A stretch of DNA of 64,000 bases from Streptococcus azizii (GTDB lineage Bacteria > Bacillota > Bacilli > Lactobacillales > Streptococcaceae), in assembly GCF_001984715.1 (NCBI RefSeq), contig NZ_MSPR01000002.1, forward strand, positions 1-64,000, written 5' to 3'. The notes under the pieces are model-generated. The model saw nothing but the letters and a program-made list of their open reading frames with translations, was not told the DNA's origin and did not search any database. Both the position numbers and the translations under genes were made by a program. Positions 1 through 8,265 of this stretch are shown piece by piece; the first letter of the stretch is position 1, and every line of letters starts with the position of its first letter.

Positions 1-121
1 GTAGGTAACCAATCCACGAATATCAGAGTGGCCAATGCCCGAAGCTAAGAACTAGGCTCTTTCTAGATACTTTTCATTTTTTATCAGTTCGATTGTTTTT
101 ACTTGACAAAGGGCTTTACAT

Positions 122-400
122 ATCAGTCATTTGGTTCATACCTAAAGGTAGCCACAGCTGTAATTGACTAAATCTGAAACAGCTACGTCTCTTTTATTAC
201 TTCGATGAGTGAAAAGCTCCAGTGGAGGTTTTCAGCCTATTTCCTAGCCTTCCATTTTCTTGGCTCAAACTTCTGTGGTCACTTTCTTGCTTCAACTGGT
301 TAATCCTCGCTTTCCGATTTCTTAGTTCGGGATTCTGTGGTCACTTTCCTATTTCTAGGTGACCGTTGAAACAGTTCACCGAACTGTTTCAATCGTCCAT
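122..400. repeat. Composite dispersed repeat downstream of comEC
   Basis: The 375 bases before comEC hold no credible gene. Positions 138-237 match 12949-13048 at about 97 of 100 bases. Inside is the recurring block GAAAAGCTCCAGTGGAGGTT (about 212-231). A self-complementary GAAACAGTT/AACTGTTTC hairpin (about 368-392) overlaps the comEC stop region and could end its transcript. Positions 1-120 show nothing recognisable. The left edge resembles the TATAGTC..TTTAGTTT end of the element at 12933. Confidence 0.7.
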
Positions 401-2718
401 TTCTTCCAACCTCTAAACCGAATAGCCCCTTGCTCATCGGTTCGGAAGACCTGTATCTGCCGTTCTTGAAAACGGCTTAGCGTTTCTTGATGTGGATGCT
501 GATAACGATTGTTTTTTCCTGCTGAAATCAAGGCAATCCTTGGAGAAATAGCATCTAAAAAGGCTGGATAAGAAGAACCTTTTGCTCCGTGATGTCCTGC
601 CTTTAAAACATCGACTGACATCTGAGGATACTGTTTCATCAACTCTAGCTCTCCATCTTCCAAATCACCTGTAAACAGAAAGCGCGTCTGCAACAACTCT
701 CCGTACAATACAACTGAATCATTGTTGCCGCCATCCCCTTTTTGATGGGGATAGAGTACACGTAAAAAACCATCACAAATCGGAAAGGTATCTCCTACTT
801 TCACCAAGTAAGGGTGCAAGCCTACCTTCTCTAGCCTCTCTCTCAACTTCCAATTAGTAGCACTCCCTTCAGAAATATATACCCTCCCAACTTCCATTTC
901 CTTTGCCACTTCCTCTAAATCTCCCATGTGATCTGCATGGGCATGGGTTAGAATCAAATAATCAATCTTACTCACCCCACGACTATGAAGATAGGGAATC
1001 AGGGTTTGCTTGGCATTGGCCTGACCTACCTTCTGTCTCCAATCTTCTTGCGGGGGAACACTCACCCTGCCACCTACATCAATTAGAATGGTCCGTCCAC
1101 GTACATCCCTAAAAAAGATACTATCTCCCTGTCCAACATCCACCATTGTTATCTCATTTTCTAAGGGATGCTTACCCATAAACAGTAGTAAACTAAGAAG
1201 GACGATGAGCCTTAGGCGCCATTTCCGATCCCTATATACATCGTACAGGAAGAACAGAAGCAGCACTAAAATCAGTAGGCAGATAGGTGTCGGTTTTCCA
1301 AAAATCAATGGTCTGATTCCCAAATCTACTACCCACTGAATAGCGGCTTCCAACCATCCAAAGAAAAGATTGACCTGCTTCAAGATAACAAAGGGGGAGA
1401 GAAGGAAGATAAGGGACAAGCCTGGCAGCAATACCTGATCAAAAAGAAGAGAAAAAAGAAAGGTCAGTAAAATAGACAGAGGATGAAAACTATAAAAATA
1501 ATAAATCAAGAGGGGGAGCATACCAAATGAAACCGCTAGACTTTCTACAACTACTCTCCTATAGGATACTAATGCTCTTCTAAAATCAACAGGATCCTTC
1601 ATCCACTCGTCTCGGTGAATGCTAGTTATACCCTCGCCTTCGTTTCCTAGTCTCATTTTACTGTTCATTGGGCATAAGTACTCAACATCAAGCACTGTCA
1701 GTAAGAAGGCATAGGCAAAACTCAGAACGCCTCCTGCTGTTAGTAAAAAATGAGGCGTCAGCAAGAAACAGACAATCATCGTACAGGCAAGATTATCTAG
1801 CTGAGTAATTCCCATGTTGGCAAATATCTTCTGCAACAGGGAACGATTAACCGAAATTGAAAATCCTGTTAAACCCGCATAGAGGAAAGAAAAGGGAATT
1901 TGTAGCCAATCAATGACTTCTTTTTTTACTCCAAGACGGAGGAAAAGACAACGGAATTTCTCCACAAAGAAGCCAACCTGCATGCCAGAGAGCGCAAATA
2001 GGTGGATAATCCCTAAACTAGAGTAATGACTACTCATCGGTTCAAATTCCTTATCCAAATCCCCAAACAAGAGACCTGCCATATAATGCCGCATCGGATT
2101 TGGAAAATGCTTCTTGAGGTATACTAAGGCCTTTCGCCGAAGTAAAGAAAGCCAATCCAGAGGATTATAGGACACCTGTGGTTGAATCTGCCTTATTTGA
2201 ATAATCTTGACTGTCCGATAGATCCCTCGTGTCCTTAGATAATTCCGATAATCAAAGCCATTAAAATTCCGCTGACCTTCTGGAACAGATACAGTCGCTT
2301 CCACCTCTAGCCTTACTAGCTGCGACAGATCCTTGAAATAGGTCTGCTCCTTTTGATTTTTCAAGTGATAGAAAACACTATAGCGCTTCCCTGACGAGGT
2401 AGCTTGAAACGAAAGGCTATCACCATTTACTTGAATCGTATCTGGCTTGACATGTAGAAAACTGACCTCGGCTGGAGCAGAAGCCTCTTCCATTGCCATT
2501 TTTACACCTTGCAGACCAAAGAGAAGAAAAAAGCAGGCTAAAAGGGGAAGGCTCTTATAGACGACTATCATCCCTTGATGACAGCAAAGAAGAAGGAATA
2601 AGCCTAGCAAAATCAATACGGACAAGACAGAAAAGTAAGCGAGTACAAAGTGGAAAGAAAGTAGAAAGACAGCTAAATGAATAGGAGCAAGCGGGAGATG
2701 CCTAATCCACTGTGACAT
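376..2718 (-). CDS. comEC: ComEC/Rec2 competence DNA channel
   Basis: This is the membrane channel that carries single-stranded transforming DNA across the cytoplasmic membrane. The 780-residue protein has N-terminal membrane segments, a periplasmic OB-like region (about 80-200), a polytopic Competence domain (about 215-510) and a C-terminal metallo-beta-lactamase domain with LTHAHADHMGD, as expected for the family. The ATG at 2718 overlaps the comEA end by 17 nt, so translational coupling is likely. An upstream in-frame start at 2763 would lie inside comEA and is less likely. It shares the ComX-type promoter of comEA. Confidence 0.95.
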   Translation of the reverse strand: MSQWIRHLPLAPIHLAVFLLSFHFVLAYFSVLSVLILLGLFLLLCCHQGMIVVYKSLPLLACFFLLFGLQGVKMAMEEASAPAEVSFLHVKPDTIQVNGDSLSFQATSSGKRYSVFYHLKNQKEQTYFKDLSQLVRLEVEATVSVPEGQRNFNGFDYRNYLRTRGIYRTVKIIQIRQIQPQVSYNPLDWLSLLRRKALVYLKKHFPNPMRHYMAGLLFGDLDKEFEPMSSHYSSLGIIHLFALSGMQVGFFVEKFRCLFLRLGVKKEVIDWLQIPFSFLYAGLTGFSISVNRSLLQKIFANMGITQLDNLACTMIVCFLLTPHFLLTAGGVLSFAYAFLLTVLDVEYLCPMNSKMRLGNEGEGITSIHRDEWMKDPVDFRRALVSYRRVVVESLAVSFGMLPLLIYYFYSFHPLSILLTFLFSLLFDQVLLPGLSLIFLLSPFVILKQVNLFFGWLEAAIQWVVDLGIRPLIFGKPTPICLLILVLLLFFLYDVYRDRKWRLRLIVLLSLLLFMGKHPLENEITMVDVGQGDSIFFRDVRGRTILIDVGGRVSVPPQEDWRQKVGQANAKQTLIPYLHSRGVSKIDYLILTHAHADHMGDLEEVAKEMEVGRVYISEGSATNWKLRERLEKVGLHPYLVKVGDTFPICDGFLRVLYPHQKGDGGNNDSVVLYGELLQTRFLFTGDLEDGELELMKQYPQMSVDVLKAGHHGAKGSSYPAFLDAISPRIALISAGKNNRYQHPHQETLSRFQERQIQVFRTDEQGAIRFRGWKKWTIETVR

Positions 2719-3331
2719 AGGGACGAATGCTCTCCAAAGTCTTTGCACCGATACCAGGCACATTCTTCAACTCATCAATAGCTCGAAAACCTCCCTTACT
2801 CTCACGGTAGGTGATAATATCTGTTGCGCGCTTGGCGCCGATACCTGAGATGGTCTGTAGGTCTGCTTCTGTTGCAGTATTGAGATTCACTAGACCCGCT
2901 ATAGCTCCCGTATCTGCATTCCCTTGTATGCTTGTTGCAACAGGGATCCCCTCTTCCTTGGTCGCTACATAAACAACTCCCTCATCGCTCACTTTCTGCG
3001 CTAAATTGATGGACTTAGAATCGGCTTCCTCAGTCAGACCGCCCGCTGCCTCTACCGCATCATGGATGCGACTCTCTATTGGTAGGGAGTAAAGTCCTGG
3101 TTTCTTAACGGCTCCCTTAACATCAACCACTAGACTCGCTGTTGACTGTGCATGAACCGGCATCTCACTCACCTGCTCACTACTGCTGACAAATTCAGCT
3201 GTACTAGCGACCTCTTCTATCTTCCTTGTCTGGCTCACTAAAAAGAAGGTCACAAAGCTCATCATCCCTCCTACTGCTACCACAATCAACACTCTATAGT
3301 TGCGCCAAAACTGTATCCATTTATCAGCCAT
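2702..3331 (-). CDS. comEA: ComEA competence DNA receptor
   Basis: ComEA is the membrane-anchored double-stranded DNA receptor for transformation and hands DNA to ComEC. The 209 residues show one N-terminal transmembrane anchor (about 11-32), an SLBB domain (about 68-125, VDVKGAVKKPGLY) and a C-terminal tandem helix-hairpin-helix DNA-binding domain (NLNTATEADL..GIGAKRA, VPGIGAKTL). A GGAGG precedes the ATG. A 16-codon upstream ORF overlaps this start. The cin box at 3511-3518 predicts expression only in competent cells, as known for the late competence operon. Confidence 0.95.
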   Translation of the reverse strand: MADKWIQFWRNYRVLIVVAVGGMMSFVTFFLVSQTRKIEEVASTAEFVSSSEQVSEMPVHAQSTASLVVDVKGAVKKPGLYSLPIESRIHDAVEAAGGLTEEADSKSINLAQKVSDEGVVYVATKEEGIPVATSIQGNADTGAIAGLVNLNTATEADLQTISGIGAKRATDIITYRESKGGFRAIDELKNVPGIGAKTLESIRPYVTVD

Positions 3332-3374
3332 CTTGTTTCCTCCACTTTAATATTCTGCGAAACTCTCTCCACAT
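3324..3374 (-). CDS. Possible 16-aa upstream ORF overlapping the comEA start
   Basis: On the minus strand GGAGG is followed 8 nt later by ATG and the frame MWREFRRILKWRKQDG. It reads across the comEA ribosome binding site and stops a few bases inside comEA. The arrangement would allow coupling or attenuation. There is no homology evidence, so this is a candidate only. Confidence 0.3.
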   Translation of the reverse strand: MWREFRRILKWRKQDG

Positions 3375-3510
3375 GATGCTAGCCTCCTATCGCCTTACCT
3401 ACTTTAGTAACACAAAACACTAAGGAATCTGACCGAGCGAGGAAGGAAAGATTTCTATTTTCAAACGGTATCCAGCATACATTCCATTTCATCTACCTTT
3501 CATTAAGTAT

Positions 3511-3524
3511 TATTCGTAAAAAAA
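3511..3524 (-). promoter_or_regulatory. ComX (SigX) cin box of comEA-comEC
   Basis: The minus strand reads TTTTTTTACGAATA, an exact match to the streptococcal late-competence box TACGAATA with its T-rich flank. It lies about 180 bp upstream of comEA. Its T-run is contiguous with the T-tail of the acyltransferase terminator. Confidence 0.85.
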
Positions 3525-3555
3525 CATCAAAAAACTCGTGCAAGACGAGTTTTTC
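3519..3555 (-). terminator. Intrinsic terminator of the plsC-like gene
   Basis: The inverted repeat AAAAACTCGT / ACGAGTTTTT with a 5-nt loop is followed on the minus strand by TTTTTTGATGTTTTTTT, just after the acyltransferase stop codon. Confidence 0.85.
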
Positions 3556-3559
3556 TCAT

Positions 3560-4306
3560 TTATTTGTCTAAACGAGTATCTGGTTTCCAAACAAAACTAG
3601 CGAGATAGCTGAAAAGATAGGTCAACCCTAAAACAAGAGCGACAAGGAATAAGACTGGAAGTCGATAGATAAAAGTCCAATACCCCAAGCGCTTCTTACC
3701 AGTTTGAGCTGAACGAGCAAGGTCGTCCAAGCGATTAAATTCTGACTCAATCCGACGTGTAACTTCTGCAATTCCTGTATCATCTAGGCGTTTAATGTCT
3801 GAAATATCAATCGGATTCCCAAAGGCAACATCGATCCGATCCCCCAATAATAGCTTTTTCAAAGTCATGGGACCAATATAGGTAGCCGGCATAATTTTAA
3901 CCTTGGCTGTCTTTGCGATGACAGCCACTCCCCCTTTTAATTCACTAGAATGACGGCTACCTGATGGAAACATCACCAGAGAACGGTTACTCTTTTTTAA
4001 CATTTTAACGGGATATTTAATAGCGGCAGTTCCTGGATTGTCTCGATCGATTGGAAAGGCTCCACATTTGCTGATCCACCAACCAAAACCTCGATCCTTG
4101 AACAATTCTTTTTTAGCCATAAAAATAAACTGCTTGGGTGCTGAAGCATAGCCTAAAAAAACAGGGTCCCAAAAGGTCCTATGCGGGGCTACTAAAATGT
4201 AATTTTCATCTTGAGGCAAAATCTTCTCCCTATCATGATAATGAATATTACCATTGACGGCCCACAATAAAAAGACTAATAAACTTCGTAAGTAAGAATA
4301 AAACAT
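3560..4306 (-). CDS. plsC: 1-acyl-sn-glycerol-3-phosphate acyltransferase family protein
   Basis: This is a PlsC-type acyltransferase, expected to acylate lysophosphatidic acid to phosphatidic acid at the inner membrane face. The HX4D catalytic motif appears as HRTFWD (about 43-48), and the substrate-binding block as FPSGSRH (about 114-120) in place of the usual FPEGTRS. An N-terminal hydrophobic stretch and a C-terminal transmembrane segment (about 215-238) are visible. The start has AAAGGAGAG and an extended -10 (TGGTATAAT at 4343-4335) upstream. It is divergent from trmN6 and ends at a strong terminator. The changed substrate motif means another lysolipid acceptor is possible. Confidence 0.85.
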   Translation of the reverse strand: MFYSYLRSLLVFLLWAVNGNIHYHDREKILPQDENYILVAPHRTFWDPVFLGYASAPKQFIFMAKKELFKDRGFGWWISKCGAFPIDRDNPGTAAIKYPVKMLKKSNRSLVMFPSGSRHSSELKGGVAVIAKTAKVKIMPATYIGPMTLKKLLLGDRIDVAFGNPIDISDIKRLDDTGIAEVTRRIESEFNRLDDLARSAQTGKKRLGYWTFIYRLPVLFLVALVLGLTYLFSYLASFVWKPDTRLDK

Positions 4307-4365
4307 TGCTCTCTCCTTTGCTCATTTCTCTTCTATTATACCACATTTTGGAAGTTAGCAAAGAT

Positions 4366-4401
4366 TTTCCATCCGCTGTAACATATGCTATAATAGGGGC
4401 A
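4366..4401 (+). promoter_or_regulatory. trmN6 promoter predicting a leaderless mRNA
   Basis: TTTCCA (4366-4371), a 17-bp spacer and extended -10 TGCTATAAT (4386-4394) are followed after exactly 6 nt by the ATG at 4401. No Shine-Dalgarno sequence fits. Transcription would start at or next to the A of the ATG. Confidence 0.6.
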
Positions 4402-5150
4402 TGAACAAGCCTGTATTACGAGTCGGAGAGAGGATTGACCAGCTCTTTTCTACCGATGTCAAAATTATTCAGAACAAGGAAGTTTTTAGCTATTCTATTG
4501 ATAGTGTTCTTTTGTCGCGCTTTCCAAAATTACCTAAAAAAGGACTTATCGTAGACCTGTGCAGTGGAAATGGGGCAGTCGGCCTCTTTGCTTCTACTCG
4601 GACCGAAGCCAAGATTACCCTTGTTGAACTCCAAGAACGCTTGGCAGATATGGCCAGACGTTCCATTGCTCTCAACAAATTGGAAAACCAGGTCGAAATG
4701 ATTCACGATGATCTCAAACACTTGTTGGAACATGTCCCACGTTCACAGGTTGACTTGATCCTCTGCAATCCACCTTATTTTAAGGTAGAGCAACAGCCTA
4801 ATCTAAAAGCAAATGAGCATTATCTATTAGCCCGCCATGAAATCACTACCAATTTGGAAGAAATTTGTGCAGTCAGTCGTCATGCACTGAAATCTAATGG
4901 CCGGTTAGCTATGGTTCATCGACCAGAGCGCTTCCTTGAAATCATTGATACCATGAAAGCCTACAAGCTAGCTCCTAAGCGAGTTCAATTTATCCACCCA
5001 AAAGCCAATAAGGAGGCGAATATGCTCCTGATTGAAGCTATTAAAGACGGATCATTGGAAGGCTTGAGGGTCTTACCTCCTCTCATCATCCACCAAGAAA
5101 ATGGACAATATACAGCAGAAATAGAGGACATTTACTTTGGAAAAGGCTAA
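4401..5150 (+). CDS. trmN6: tRNA1(Val) (adenine(37)-N6)-methyltransferase, YabB type
   Basis: This is an SAM-dependent N6-adenine methyltransferase of the TrmN6/YabB family. The Rossmann motif I is [13 protein letters not shown] (about 50-62) and the catalytic NPPYF follows LILC (about 120-125). At 249 residues it has the usual length. The [16 protein letters not shown] block near the N-terminus is typical of streptococcal members and supports this start despite the lack of a ribosome binding site. It overlaps the following GIY-YIG gene by 14 nt, the yabB-yazA pairing common in Firmicutes. Confidence 0.88.
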   Translation: MNKPVLRVGERIDQLFSTDVKIIQNKEVFSYSIDSVLLSRFPKLPKKGLIVDLCSGNGAVGLFASTRTEAKITLVELQERLADMARRSIALNKLENQVEMIHDDLKHLLEHVPRSQVDLILCNPPYFKVEQQPNLKANEHYLLARHEITTNLEEICAVSRHALKSNGRLAMVHRPERFLEIIDTMKAYKLAPKRVQFIHPKANKEANMLLIEAIKDGSLEGLRVLPPLIIHQENGQYTAEIEDIYFGKG

Positions 5151-5418
5151 GCATTACATGTATGTACTCAAGTGTGCTGACGGCAGCCTCTACACTGGCT
5201 ATACGACCGACCTTGACAAGCGGCTCCTAGCCCACAACAAAGGAAAAGGGGCCAAATACACGCGCAGCAAGAGTCGCAGACCTGTCACACTTCTCTACTA
5301 TGAGACCTTCCCCGATAAATCAAGTGCCATGTCTGCAGAAGCCCTCTTTAAAAAGCGCAAGACACGGCAGCAAAAATTGGCTTATATAGCAGAAAACCTC
5401 ACTTCCAACAAGGAGTGA
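5137..5418 (+). CDS. GIY-YIG nuclease-like protein (UPF0213/YazA)
   Basis: A 93-residue single-domain GIY-YIG protein: [18 protein letters not shown] carries the Y-V-L / Y-T-G core, followed by the conserved Arg and the KGAKYTR segment. The cellular role of the YazA family is unsettled. I chose the TTG start at 5137 because GAGG (5124-5127) sits 9 nt upstream and the frame overlaps trmN6. An ATG at 5158 is the alternative. A terminator hairpin includes the stop codon. Confidence 0.85.
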   Translation: MEKAKHYMYVLKCADGSLYTGYTTDLDKRLLAHNKGKGAKYTRSKSRRPVTLLYYETFPDKSSAMSAEALFKKRKTRQQKLAYIAENLTSNKE

Positions 5419-5427
5419 GGTTTCTTA
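5396..5427 (+). terminator. Terminator of trmN6-yazA
   Basis: AACCTCAC ... GTGAGGTT forms a stem spanning the stop codon, followed by a T-rich tail. Confidence 0.65.
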
Positions 5428-5435
5428 GACCCATT

Positions 5436-5990
5436 ATAGTATGTTTAGTTTGCTTTTAGCACTTGCTCCACTAGTCTGGGAGAGTGAAACAGTTCGGTGA
5501 ACTGTTTCAGCCTGAGCCTAGAAATTTGAGAGCGAAGTGGGCAAGGTTGGAAATAGGGAAACGGAGTTTCTAACGACCACTTTTTTAATGAAAGGTGGTA
5601 GGCTGAAAACCTCCACTGGAGCTTTTCACTCGTCAAGATACGAGGACGTAAAACAACTCCTAGACAAAATAGAAAATGCGACGAAGAAGCCTCTGCTTCT
5701 AGGAGTACTTATTCTCGCTTTCCGATTTCTTGGCTCGGGTAAAACTGATCCACTGGATTAGTTTTATTGTCAGCGAGTTGTAGTCCGAGTTCAATTACAA
5801 GATACAAAGGGCGTGTAAAAAGCGACTGAAAAATAGGAGATTGACGACGTGTTTGTTGAACACGAGGAAATCTATCTTTTTTCCGAGCTTTTAGCCCGAG
5901 TTCAATTCACCGAGACGAGTTGACAACGCATCCTTTTGATTTTTAAAGAGTATTAGACTCATTAACATCAAAAGGGTACTGGGTCAACTC
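5436..5990. repeat. Composite repeat locus, inverted partner of 13015-13174
   Basis: This 600-base gene gap is filled with repeats. It starts with TATAGTATGTTTAGTTTGC. The segment 5475-5634 is a near-perfect inverted copy (160 bp) of 13015-13174. A GAAACAGTTC/GAACTGTTTC hairpin lies at about 5486-5509 and GAAAACCTCCACTGGAGCTT at about 5605-5624. The right end (about 5930-5958) is CCTTTTGATTTTTAAAGAGT, the BOX-like end seen also at 23700, 51100 and 63740. Short ORFs in it are repeat sequence, not genes. Confidence 0.75.
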
Positions 5991-6018
5991 ATCTCAAGGA
6001 GTATCAGCAGGCTACCTG

Positions 6019-6426
6019 TCATCCTACATAAGTATAGGCCACGCAGGCTAACTCTTCCACTGCTCTAAATCCCAGAGCTTCGTAAAAGGCTCTGGTTTTT
6101 TCTTCTTGCCCTGTCAAAAGATGTAGCTGATAGATGGTTGGATAGGTGGCGAGAATCTCCTCCACTAGTCGCCTACCAATGCCCTTACGCTGATAGGCTG
6201 GCAACACCAAAATATCCTGTATAAACACGATCGAATAACCATCCCCAACGACTCGTATCAGACCCACAAGTCTTTCCTCATCAAACGCAGCAATGACGAG
6301 TAAACTATTTTTCAGGGCCTGCTCCAACATCTTAGGTTGTTTGATATAGTTGGTCCACCCAACCTCCCTGTAAAGTGTTAACACTGCTGCCATATCAAGT
6401 CTTGCTTGTATTGTATAAGTAATCAT
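6019..6426 (-). CDS. GNAT family N-acetyltransferase
   Basis: A stand-alone GNAT acetyltransferase of 135 residues. The acetyl-CoA loop is seen as LVLPAYQRKGIGRRLVEE (about 77-94), followed by AFYEALGFRAVEE (about 113-125). The substrate cannot be read from sequence. AAGGAG lies 6 nt before the second of two adjacent ATGs (6426), which I prefer to 6429. Repeats lie downstream. Confidence 0.85.
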   Translation of the reverse strand: MITYTIQARLDMAAVLTLYREVGWTNYIKQPKMLEQALKNSLLVIAAFDEERLVGLIRVVGDGYSIVFIQDILVLPAYQRKGIGRRLVEEILATYPTIYQLHLLTGQEEKTRAFYEALGFRAVEELACVAYTYVG

Positions 6427-6554
6427 CATTTTCTCCTTTTATTGGCTAATCGTTAGAATGATGATCCTTTCTCCAAGTTCCTAATCCCCATGAAGGTCTC
6501 CTTTCTATCGTATCGCTTTGCTACTTTGTCGCTCCAGTTTCCATCAATATAGGA

Positions 6555-7073
6555 TTATTGACTATTGGGCAGAATGACTGTCTCTAACAACTCCTCCTCC
6601 TCTTTAATCCGTCGCCACAATACAAAGGTATAAAAAGGGGTCAGAAGGAGGGCTGTCCACCATGAATGACACAAAAGGGTCAGACCGATCAACTCTGGAA
6701 TAATATTCAGATAATAATTCGGATGTTTAATCATCCGAAAAAGGAAATGGTCATTATAGGTATGATTGGTAGCAATCATTAGCTTGACAGTCCATATTTC
6801 TCCTAAAATAGACTGTACGAGATAGAGCATCCCCATGGAAAATACCAAGAATACAATCCCAATGATTCCGAGCAAATCTACAGAACTATGCTTGATAAGG
6901 GCCTCTACGGGGCTAAACAGGTAGAATAAAATATGCAGAGCGGTTAAATAACTCGTATTTTTAGCCCCATATTCTCTTCCACCATTTTTCAAAATCAGTC
7001 GCTCATGTTGAATAGAGATCTTTAAAAACCACAATCGTAATAAAAACACAGCGAATACAATACTTGGAACCAT
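6555..7073 (-). CDS. Isoprenylcysteine carboxyl methyltransferase-like membrane protein
   Basis: A 172-residue polytopic membrane protein whose C-terminal half (MIKHPNYYLNIIPELIGL, about 113-130, then a Trp-rich helix and WRRIKEEEELL near the end) matches the ICMT-like family. That family uses SAM at the membrane. Bacterial members of this type have no established substrate, and prenylated proteins are not expected here. AAGGAG precedes the ATG by 8 nt. Confidence 0.7.
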   Translation of the reverse strand: MVPSIVFAVFLLRLWFLKISIQHERLILKNGGREYGAKNTSYLTALHILFYLFSPVEALIKHSSVDLLGIIGIVFLVFSMGMLYLVQSILGEIWTVKLMIATNHTYNDHFLFRMIKHPNYYLNIIPELIGLTLLCHSWWTALLLTPFYTFVLWRRIKEEEELLETVILPNSQ

Positions 7074-7255
7074 CTAATCTTCTCCTTATACCTCATTGTT
7101 ATCTCTTCAACTACTGGTGATACAGTTGGAAAGGTTTTTCTTCATTATATAAAGGAGAGGTCATAAGGTCAATACATTTCAGAGATTTTACATACTGACG
7201 AGATAAGATGTAGATAGTCTATAGATTCATGCCATTATACCATTTCTAACCATTC

Positions 7256-7858
7256 TTATTTACCAGTAATTTTGTAGCCCTTTACCCAGACACGAATGCT
7301 CCAAATGACAAACAGTAGTATAAAGGTGAGACCAACAATCAGGGAAACGACTGGAGCAAAAAAGAGACTAAGCAACAAGGCAAGCGCTCCTCCTATAAAT
7401 AGATAGGCTGATTTTTTGCGATCAGTTACGGTTTGAGGAGAGCTTATACCTGCCACATCTTTTGGCATATAATTGCCCATCATCAAATACATACCTGCTA
7501 AAAAGGCGACAACTAAGCGACGAATGTCTAGCTGATACCCTAAATTATACCCCAAGATAGTGACTATTACCAGGGTCGTGAGAATAGGTACCAACCATTT
7601 GACTACCTTTACAACAGGAATCTGACCATTTTTAGTGATATCAAGTACAAGGCATAAGAAAATATGGGACAAAAAAACCAGCATCGGAGTTAACACAAGT
7701 GACACCCACTTGCTACTCATCCCATTTGCTTGATTGTTCATTCCAAAATGGGTCTGTAAGATTTCAGGTGACTGTCTATAATAGATAAGGATAAGCACGA
7801 GTGGTATCAAGAAGATACTACTGGTTGCGACAAGCATTCGCCAATCAATTTTTTTCAT
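7256..7858 (-). CDS. sdpI: SdpI-like immunity-type membrane protein
   Basis: A 200-residue integral membrane protein with an N-terminal DUF1648-type segment (about 12-50, with THFGMNNQANGMSSKW) and about six hydrophobic helices, as in SdpI. In Bacillus subtilis SdpI gives immunity to the SdpC killing peptide and sequesters SdpR. The ATG at 7858 follows GGAGG and overlaps the sdpR 3' end by 14 nt. No sdpA, sdpB or sdpC partner is visible here, so it may be an orphan immunity or stress module. Confidence 0.8.
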   Translation of the reverse strand: MKKIDWRMLVATSSIFLIPLVLILIYYRQSPEILQTHFGMNNQANGMSSKWVSLVLTPMLVFLSHIFLCLVLDITKNGQIPVVKVVKWLVPILTTLVIVTILGYNLGYQLDIRRLVVAFLAGMYLMMGNYMPKDVAGISSPQTVTDRKKSAYLFIGGALALLLSLFFAPVVSLIVGLTFILLFVIWSIRVWVKGYKITGK

Positions 7859-8123
7859 CTCTTTCTCCTCCAAAGCTGGCAATCCAAACCAGCACTTCTT
7901 CAAACACAGTATAGTTGAGCCGATAATAAATAAAATTCTTCTGCTTTTCTTCTAAAATGAGACCTGACTTCTTCAAGACAGATAAATGATGCGATACGGT
8001 AGCACCACTCAAGTGAAATAAGTCTACAATCTGACCCGCAGACTTGGGACCTGATTTCAAGACTTCCAAAATCTGCCTACGAATCGGCGCTGAAATGGCC
8101 TTTAAGGTTTCTGATAACCCCAT
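7845..8123 (-). CDS. sdpR: ArsR/SmtB-family transcriptional regulator, SdpR-like
   Basis: A 92-residue winged-helix repressor: LKAISAPIRRQILEVLKSGPK leads into the recognition helix LSGATVSHHLSVLKKSGLI (about 39-57) and the wing EKQKNFIYYRL. No metal-binding Cys cluster is seen, which fits SdpR rather than a metal sensor. The ATG at 8123 has GGAGG 8 nt upstream; a GTG at 8138 is weaker. A palindrome over its start site suggests autorepression, with sdpI in the same transcript. Confidence 0.85.
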   Translation of the reverse strand: MGLSETLKAISAPIRRQILEVLKSGPKSAGQIVDLFHLSGATVSHHLSVLKKSGLILEEKQKNFIYYRLNYTVFEEVLVWIASFGGERDEKN

Positions 8124-8142
8124 ATTATCTCCCTCCACTTAT

Positions 8143-8205
8143 TATTTAGAAATATTTCTAAATAGAGTCTACTTCTTTTATCTCATAATGTCAAGAGTTA
8201 TTTAG
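8143..8205 (-). promoter_or_regulatory. sdpRI promoter with palindromic operator
   Basis: On the minus strand TTGACA (8194-8189), a 17-bp spacer and TAGACT (8171-8166) run straight into a perfect 22-bp palindrome at 8143-8164 with core TTTAGAAATATTTCTAAA, over the predicted start site. A TCTAAATAAC half-site (about 8196-8205) lies just upstream of the -35 box. This suits an ArsR-family autorepressor. Confidence 0.75.
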
Positions 8206-8265
8206 AAAAAAATCAAAATAGATTTCAAAGAAAGAAGAGATGATGAACACCTCTCCTAGAATTTT

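Noticed and set aside
5537..5761. 74-codon plus-strand ORF
   Set aside because: It consists of dispersed repeat sequence also found inverted near 13015-13174.
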